Assembly: GCF_017377795.1 (NCBI RefSeq)
Contig: NZ_JAFRDR010000006.1
Span: 307,345-371,344 of the forward strand
Length of the DNA: 64,000 nucleotides
DNA from: Williamsia soli
GTDB lineage: Bacteria > Actinomycetota > Actinomycetes > Mycobacteriales > Mycobacteriaceae
Direction of reading: 5' to 3'
In this document: piece by piece, positions 59,720-64,000 of the stretch
How the letters are laid out: the number at the start of each line of letters is the position of its first letter
How positions within the stretch are numbered: the stretch's first letter is position 1
Notes under the pieces: model-generated
What the model saw: the letters and a program-made list of their open reading frames with translations, nothing else
Databases searched by the model: none
What the model was told of the DNA's origin: nothing
Translations under genes and position numbers: made by a program

Positions 59720-60736
59720 TCACTGCACCTTCCTGCTGCGCCGCACCAGGAACCCTGCCGCAATGATCGCCAGAACGACGATCGCAATCGCAACTGCCAC
59801 CATCACCCACGTGGGGACGCTTTCACCGCGATCGCTGCTGCTGGCAGTGACTGAGCCTTCGTCGGGAAACGTCAGCTTTCCCTGCGACGAGTGTTTGACG
59901 AGTCCGCTGCTGATCTCGACGGACGCCTCCCACGGCCCGGCGGGGATTGCCGGATCCAGGGAGAACACGAGCGTTCCAGTCTTGCCGGGCGCGATCGACC
60001 CGCCAGAACTGGACACCGGTGCGGTCGAGATTCCGCCAGGACCGCCGGTGAGGGTCAGCGTGCCTCGGGGATCAAGTGCGCGACCGCCGGTGTTCTTGAC
60101 TGTGGCCACCACTTCCGGAGCACCTGAAGCAGCGCGCTGGGCAGCCAATTCGCCGATGTCGAAGTCGGCGGGCGGGCCGTTACCCGGTCCGACCGACAAG
60201 TACGTGCGAATGCCCGCTCGGCTGACGTTCTGGATGGCGGAACCGGTTTCGTCACCAACCGTTTGTGCCCACACGACGGCGTACTGCTCACCTTCGGGAG
60301 CGTCCTTGGGCACCTTGATGGTGACCTTCGCCTCGGCAGTGGCGTCAGGAGCGAGCTCGACCTCGGCCGGCGCGACGGACATCCAGGTGGTCAGTTCGTT
60401 CACCGCTCTGTCGTCGCCCACGTCGAATCCGCCGTCTTTGGTGTCAGCTATCGACGCAGCCCCCGGATACAGACTGATGACCCGCTCGACACTGCTGCTG
60501 TTGCGGACCTCGATTCGTCGAGTGATCTCTGAACCCGGCGGGAGGTTGTCGACGATGTACGACAGCGCACGTGGATCGTTCTGCAGCGCGACGGGTGCCT
60601 CCAGGAGCCGGATGCCGACCCCGCCCGTCTCCGGGGTGTCCGTGGGCTGAGCAGTTGCGTATCCGGGAATGAGCAGCGGGACGACTGCAAACATGAGTGC
60701 CAATAGGCCGGCGGCGAGCCGCCGATGAGTCGACAT
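59720..60736 (-). CDS. DUF916/WxLIP-like membrane-anchored surface protein
   Basis: 338 residues. Signal peptide at residues 1-29 (LLALMFAVVPLLIPGYATAQ). An Ig-like domain with NLPPGSEITRRIEVRNSSS and an APDATAEAKVTIKVPKDAPE segment near residue 130, as in DUF916/WxLIP proteins, is followed by a second Ig-like domain (VVATVKNTGGRALDPRGTLT). One C-terminal transmembrane helix (VPTWVMVAVAIAIVVLAIIA) and a basic tail (RRSRKVQ) end the protein. In Firmicutes WxLIP proteins bind WxL proteins and anchor the complex. Lying between two WxL-like genes, it is the likely anchor here. Confidence 0.75.
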   Translation of the reverse strand: MSTHRRLAAGLLALMFAVVPLLIPGYATAQPTDTPETGGVGIRLLEAPVALQNDPRALSYIVDNLPPGSEITRRIEVRNSSSVERVISLYPGAASIADTKDGGFDVGDDRAVNELTTWMSVAPAEVELAPDATAEAKVTIKVPKDAPEGEQYAVVWAQTVGDETGSAIQNVSRAGIRTYLSVGPGNGPPADFDIGELAAQRAASGAPEVVATVKNTGGRALDPRGTLTLTGGPGGISTAPVSSSGGSIAPGKTGTLVFSLDPAIPAGPWEASVEISSGLVKHSSQGKLTFPDEGSVTASSSDRGESVPTWVMVAVAIAIVVLAIIAAGFLVRRSRKVQ

Positions 60737-60743
60737 GGGCAGG

Positions 60744-61259
60744 TCAGGACACCGAGTGCGTGACCTGGCCGGTGTAGGTGCCGGCAGTTATGTCTTCGGG
60801 GAGGTCGACGGTGACAGTGCCGGTCCACGTGACGGTGTTCAGGCCGGTCGCACCGGTTGCCCCCATGATCGTTGTCGGGCTGGCGATCGCCACCGGTACG
60901 AGGGCGGGCACTGCGACGACAACACCGGTGAATGCTGTCACGGCGGATGAGTAGGTGACGTCGGAAGCCGGGATGGTCGTGTCACCGTTGCTGAACGCCG
61001 TGCTCGAAGCCTTTGCCGCCCACACTCCCAGTAGGGCGCGCCTTTCGTCAGTGACTTTCACGCCGGTGATGTTGCCTTGGGCCTGGTCGCCGACGAGCGG
61101 CAGCGTTTGCAGCGCGGTGGGTGCGGTGATTGTCAGGAATCCACCGGAGATGCCGAATGTCAGTGGAGTGGTGACGTCGGCGCCGGCCTGACCCGGAGCG
61201 ACGAGAACGAATGCGAGAGCGCTGGCAGCAGAGGCGGAGGCAACAAGGGTTTTACGCAT
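60744..61259 (-). CDS. Small WxL-like secreted protein
   Basis: 171 residues. Signal peptide at residues 1-27 (LVASASAASALAFVLVAPGQ, cleaved near AGA-D). The whole mature protein is one WxL-like domain: TGVKVTDERRALLGVWAAKA corresponds to the DxRG...GWxL region of WxL domains, with Trp-Ala-Ala in place of Trp-x-Leu. It ends TAGTYTGQVTHSVS like classical WxL C-termini. Starts the trio, 7 bp before the WxLIP-like gene. A structural surface protein binding peptidoglycan or its partner is the inferred role. Confidence 0.75.
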   Translation of the reverse strand: MRKTLVASASAASALAFVLVAPGQAGADVTTPLTFGISGGFLTITAPTALQTLPLVGDQAQGNITGVKVTDERRALLGVWAAKASSTAFSNGDTTIPASDVTYSSAVTAFTGVVVAVPALVPVAIASPTTIMGATGATGLNTVTWTGTVTVDLPEDITAGTYTGQVTHSVS

Positions 61260-61805
61260 CAGGGCATCCTTAATAGGGGCTGGTAAACCAGGGCTGGTTC
61301 GTATCTACGTGACTCTAATCCGCGTCGAAAAAGAATTTGTTACGAATTCCAATAAATTCTCTTATGGTGGCGCATCATGATTCGGTGGCGATATCTCGAT
61401 GTCGACCGGAACCCACCGTTAGCGTTAGTCATAAGTGTGGGTATGCACATTATTCTCTTCATAGGTTTGGCATGCCTGAGCTGCAACTATGTCTTTAGTT
61501 TGATGAAAGAACTTTCGAATGAGATGGTCTTAATCGAATTCCTGGTGCACGCAACAACGCATTTCGGCGCCGACGATGTGCATTGTCGAACGGCTTTCTA
61601 TTGGACGGGTAAACAAACGCTGTCCTACGACCTGCGCGTGCATTGCAGTCATGCGACGTGCCGTTTCTCGGCTGCGATATCTGGGCCCGGATTCAGCGCT
61701 TCGAAGCGGCGATCTCAGAGCGTGAAACGCCCGGGAGATGCTGCGACCCTTCCTGTCGGTACCCGGCGCTATGTTGTGTTCGGAAGCGACGAGAGGAGGA
61801 CCACC
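61260..61805. other. 546-bp AT-richer non-coding stretch, possibly long leader or small RNA
   Basis: Lower G+C than its flanks, especially 61310-61560. It holds the divergent promoters of the surface trio and of the gene at 61806. A CTGGTaaACCAG inverted repeat lies near 61280-61291. An open frame from 61377 runs in phase into the downstream gene but has atypical codons and no ribosome site, so it is taken as a non-coding leader. No T-run terminator, riboswitch or tRNA fold recognised. Confidence 0.45.
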
Positions 61806-62255
61806 ATGGACGAACCTGACAAGACCTCGGGAGTGCACGAGTGGTCCGATATGGCCGCTTGGCTCGTCGAGTCGTTCACGGACAAGCCGGTCGGCTTCAT
61901 CCTCGAGATGGGGCCCAGCGGATATATCGATTACGACGATGACCATGAAGACGAGGTCGTCTGCGCGCAGGTCCAGATGTTGGCCGACGGCGTGATGATG
62001 CTGCGGCGTTCCCGCTGCGTTCTCGGTCACCTGCTGATCGCCGACTACTCCTCGGACAAGCTGCCCCTGAACAAGTGGCTGTACAACGACAACTTCGATG
62101 ACTGCACCGACGGCTACCTGTTCAGCCGCGATCCGGAATTGCTCGCCGACATCTGTGTGACCTGGTTCCGCGACAACTGGGGCACCGAATCGACCGACGC
62201 CCTCGGGTGCGAGTACCGCTTCCCAGACGATTTGCTGCCACCCGAGGACGGCTGA
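61806..62255 (+). CDS. Hypothetical acidic protein (possibly TY-Chap/YbjN-like fold)
   Basis: 149 residues from ATG 61806, with GAGAGGAGG upstream. Acidic throughout, with PVGFILEMGPSGYIDYDDDH, a LADGVMMLRRSRCVLGHLLI strand region, the tryptophan-rich LNKWLYNDNFDDCTDGYLFS and CVTWFRDNWGTE near the end. The sheet-and-helix order loosely resembles YbjN or TY-Chap chaperone-like domains, but I am not certain. No signal peptide or membrane helix. Function unknown; a 345-residue hypothetical gene follows 90 bp downstream. Confidence 0.7.
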   Translation: MDEPDKTSGVHEWSDMAAWLVESFTDKPVGFILEMGPSGYIDYDDDHEDEVVCAQVQMLADGVMMLRRSRCVLGHLLIADYSSDKLPLNKWLYNDNFDDCTDGYLFSRDPELLADICVTWFRDNWGTESTDALGCEYRFPDDLLPPEDG

Positions 62256-62345
62256 CAACCACTGGTTTCCGGTGCGTAGTCTGCGCCGGCAACTGACCTG
62301 TTGGTCTGTAGACAGATGTCGGACCACCGCTCGCGAGGAGCGCCC

Positions 62346-63383
62346 ATGGAATTGTTGATGCACGCAATGTGCAGGGCCACAGTCGAACTGCCGACGCCGG
62401 TCATCGCTTGGATGATCGCCACCGCCCACCCGCTGTTCCAACCGTGGCGGGCCCTGGTACGCCGACCCGACCTCACCGACCAGCAAGCCTGGGAGTGTCT
62501 GTGGCGCGACGACGCCCTGATCAAGTCCGCGAGAAAGATCCCCGGGAAGTGGACGGCCAACGCGACGTCGGAGCAGCTTTCGGACACGGTGTCCTTGTAT
62601 CTGTCACGACCGGATGTGCCGGCCGGTCGGATCACCCTGCTGCGCACCCGGCTCGATCCGGACCAGCTTCACCGACTCGACTTGCTTCGGCATGTGACCG
62701 AGTTGGGTGGCACTGACCTCGTATGCCAGGAGATCGTTGCCGAACCCCCGCCGGGGTCCACGCGGGACGAGCACGTGGGCCCACGGGAGCTGGCTCTGAT
62801 CGAGAGATACCGCAGGGCTGCCGCCGAGCTGGCGGCCGAGCGCGAGAGCACGACCCGATACGTGGTGGATCAGATCGTGCGAGAAGACGGTCTGATTGCC
62901 AGGGCATCGAAGGCCAGGTCGTTGGATCAGGTTGCTCAGGTCAGAACCCTCCGGGCCTGCTTGTTCGGACGGGGGAGCGTAGCGGCCCGCCCCGAAGACG
63001 CCGACTTCAACACCGCGATCTACCTGCTGGAACTCGGACGCACGGCGTCGACCGGGCACGACGATCCCGGCCTCGGCGAAGTGCTGTCGGCGCTGCGCCC
63101 CATCCTGCGGGCATTCATCAACCCTGGGTACACAGCCCCGCGAAGTCCGGTCACCAACCGGCTCCTGGTGTTCGGGGAGGCCGGGGCTGCGCCGCTGGGT
63201 AGCTCGATCAGCGCAGAAGAGGGTGACTACCTCTACCGAAGGTTTGGCTCCAGTGTGAGCAAGTACGAGGCCCTGGGGAAGATCTCCGGGCAGAACCGCG
63301 ACGAGCCACTGCGCGAGCTGTGCAACCGAGTCGAAGCAGCCGAACGGTTGCCTGCCCGACAACCTGCGGCAACACGCCGTTAA
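62346..63383 (+). CDS. Hypothetical helical protein upstream of rrn operon
   Basis: 345 residues from ATG 62346, with GAGGAG upstream. It starts MELLMHAMCRATVELPTPVI and continues with many amphipathic helices (PGKWTANATSEQLSDTVSLY, LIERYRRAAAELAAERESTT) and Arg/Leu-rich repeats. No transmembrane segment, catalytic motif or known domain is recognised. The helix-rich, charged composition suggests a cytosolic scaffold or nucleic-acid-associated protein, but this is only composition. It ends 9 bp before the rRNA promoter region, so its expression may be read by or read into the rRNA leader. Confidence 0.7.
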   Translation: MELLMHAMCRATVELPTPVIAWMIATAHPLFQPWRALVRRPDLTDQQAWECLWRDDALIKSARKIPGKWTANATSEQLSDTVSLYLSRPDVPAGRITLLRTRLDPDQLHRLDLLRHVTELGGTDLVCQEIVAEPPPGSTRDEHVGPRELALIERYRRAAAELAAERESTTRYVVDQIVREDGLIARASKARSLDQVAQVRTLRACLFGRGSVAARPEDADFNTAIYLLELGRTASTGHDDPGLGEVLSALRPILRAFINPGYTAPRSPVTNRLLVFGEAGAAPLGSSISAEEGDYLYRRFGSSVSKYEALGKISGQNRDEPLRELCNRVEAAERLPARQPAATRR

Positions 63384-63392
63384 CCAGGCGAT

Positions 63393-63422
63393 TTGACTCC
63401 TGGCACGGTAGTCCCGTAGCTT
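63393..63422 (+). promoter_or_regulatory. Candidate rrn P1 promoter (TTGACT-18-TAGCTT)
   Basis: TTGACT at 63393-63398 matches the -35 hexamer of actinobacterial rRNA promoters; TAGCTT at 63417-63422 is a plausible -10. The spacer is 18 bp. It lies about 450 bp before the 16S start, a normal distance. The leader to 63875 is non-coding and AT-rich toward its end; the inhibitory and processing stems were not modelled. Confidence 0.55.
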
Positions 63423-63621
63423 TCTTCAAGTCAGCGAGTGAGGCGCCGGAGAGCGAGAGTCCGGAACGGCCCTAACACCGACAGGAAGTTTCCTGAAGGA
63501 ACAACGCTGGCCGCCCACGATAGATACGAGTCCACTTCAGTGTGGAGCGTATCGTCGCGGACATAACAAAATATCTTTGCCGGGATGGCGCCTGTTGTGG
63601 GTGTCGAAGTCGGTGGGGGTG

Positions 63622-63645
63622 TGTTCTTTGAGAACTCGATAGTGT
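63622..63645 (+). promoter_or_regulatory. rrn leader boxA-like antitermination element
   Basis: TGTTCTTTGAGAACTCGATA resembles the conserved boxA and adjacent stem of actinobacterial rRNA leaders, where NusB and NusE load to prevent premature termination. It lies about 255 bp before the 16S start. Confidence 0.75.
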
Positions 63646-63875
63646 GTCGATGGATTGTTAGTGCCATTTAGGTGCTGCTTCTGTCACGGTGACGAAACTT
63701 CCTTTGTGGGGGGTTTGGTTGGTGATGGTTGTGGTGCCGGCATTAGTTAGTTTTATTTTTGATCCCATCGCAGGTTTTGAGTCCTGTGGTGGTGTCAGTT
63801 TTTGTTTGGTTGGGATTATGAAAATCTCTTCAGGACATATTTTATTGAAAGGCACTTCGGTGTTTTTTGGTGAGT

Positions 63876-64000
63876 TTTCATGGAGAGTTTGATCCTGGCT
63901 CAGGACGAACGCTGGCGGCGTGCTTAACACATGCAAGTCGAACGATGAAGCCAGCTTGCTGGTGGATTAGTGGCGAACGGGTGAGTAACACGTGGGTGAT
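63876..64000 (+). rRNA. rrs: 16S rRNA, 5' end (cut by window edge)
   Basis: The universal 16S start (GAGAGTTTGATCCTGGCTCA and then GGACGAACGCTGGCGGCG) begins at 63883. The mature end is estimated at about 63876 from mycobacterial 16S. Helix 6 and the following GTGGCGAACGGGTGAGTAAC are intact. The variable loop GATGAAGCCAGCTTGCTGGT resembles Rhodococcus/Williamsia/Gordonia relatives. Only 125 nt are in the window, so genus assignment is open. Confidence 0.97.

Noticed and set aside
61377..61805. N-terminal membrane extension of the protein at 61806
   Set aside because: The in-frame extension has one hydrophobic stretch, but atypical codons, no ribosome site at 61377, and a strong site (GAGAGGAGG) before ATG 61806.
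63658..63936. Leftward open frame over the rRNA leader and 16S start
   Set aside because: Overlaps the conserved 16S rRNA 5' end and has no ribosome binding site.
1..64000. CRISPR arrays, tRNAs, transposases, prophage genes
   Set aside because: Both strands were read for regularly spaced repeats, cloverleaf T-loop patterns and transposase or phage motifs; none was convincing.

Overview
The window is 64 kb of high-GC DNA (estimated by eye at about 64-65% G+C) from a mycolic-acid-containing actinobacterium of the order Mycobacteriales. The evidence is relatives of mycobacterial EchA6, AccD3, FadD36 and Php, a mycofactocin-type short-chain dehydrogenase, a cysteine-free Zur-boxed L36 protein, type VII-secretion-style small proteins, and a 16S rRNA 5' end at the right edge whose first 125 bases look like the Rhodococcus/Williamsia/Gordonia group. 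The genus cannot be settled from this fragment. No transposase, integrase, phage gene, CRISPR array or tRNA was recognised.

Layout. 1-16.4 kb is lipid, redox and housekeeping: a secreted lipase (cut by the left edge), a flavin monooxygenase divergent from an EchA6-like acyl-CoA binder, an NCS1 permease ending in a very strong hairpin, an aldolase/PfkB-kinase pair, a StyA-type monooxygenase, a nitroreductase, a mycofactocin-type SDR, the Zur-controlled L36 paralogue, AccD3, an SRPBCC protein and a large SWIM-SNF2 helicase. 16.4-19.0 kb holds three copies of a 75-bp palindromic repeat surrounding an AbiEi/DUF559-like gene and a flavin monooxygenase.

19.0-33.5 kb is the most coherent block. A 12.4-kb leftward operon encodes an LLM flavin monooxygenase, an acyl-CoA-dehydrogenase-like (SfnB/DszC-type) monooxygenase, a complete oligopeptide-type ABC importer, a heterodimeric ABC exporter with one degenerate ATP site, a tiny translationally coupled reading frame that appears frameshifted, and a DUF1684 protein. 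It diverges from a LysR regulator coupled to a mercaptopyruvate-type sulfurtransferase. Together they suggest uptake and oxidative desulfurisation of an organosulfur compound, paired with export.

33.5-46 kb is a mosaic of single metabolic genes (FAD-linked oxidase, ketopantoate-reductase-like, amidase plus cupin, FadD36-like ligase, phosphotransferase, epimerase, phosphotriesterase-like lactonase, ATP-grasp). 46.1-48.6 kb is a tightly overlapping trio: small EspC-like helical protein, WXG-headed DUF1023 hydrolase and lipoprotein. It is followed convergently by a trypsin-fold protease and a MarR regulator.

50.8-58.8 kb is a rightward catabolic operon: a CUT2-type ABC importer, two SDRs, a GlcD-type FAD dehydrogenase, an alpha/beta hydrolase and a VOC protein. 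Its promoter appears to be leaderless and to carry a TCAAC-A-GTTGA palindrome that may be the MarR operator. 58.8-61.3 kb is a leftward set of two WxL-like surface proteins and a DUF916/WxLIP-like membrane-anchored protein. After a roughly 0.5-kb non-coding stretch come two poorly known cytosolic proteins, then the promoter, leader, boxA and start of an rrn operon.
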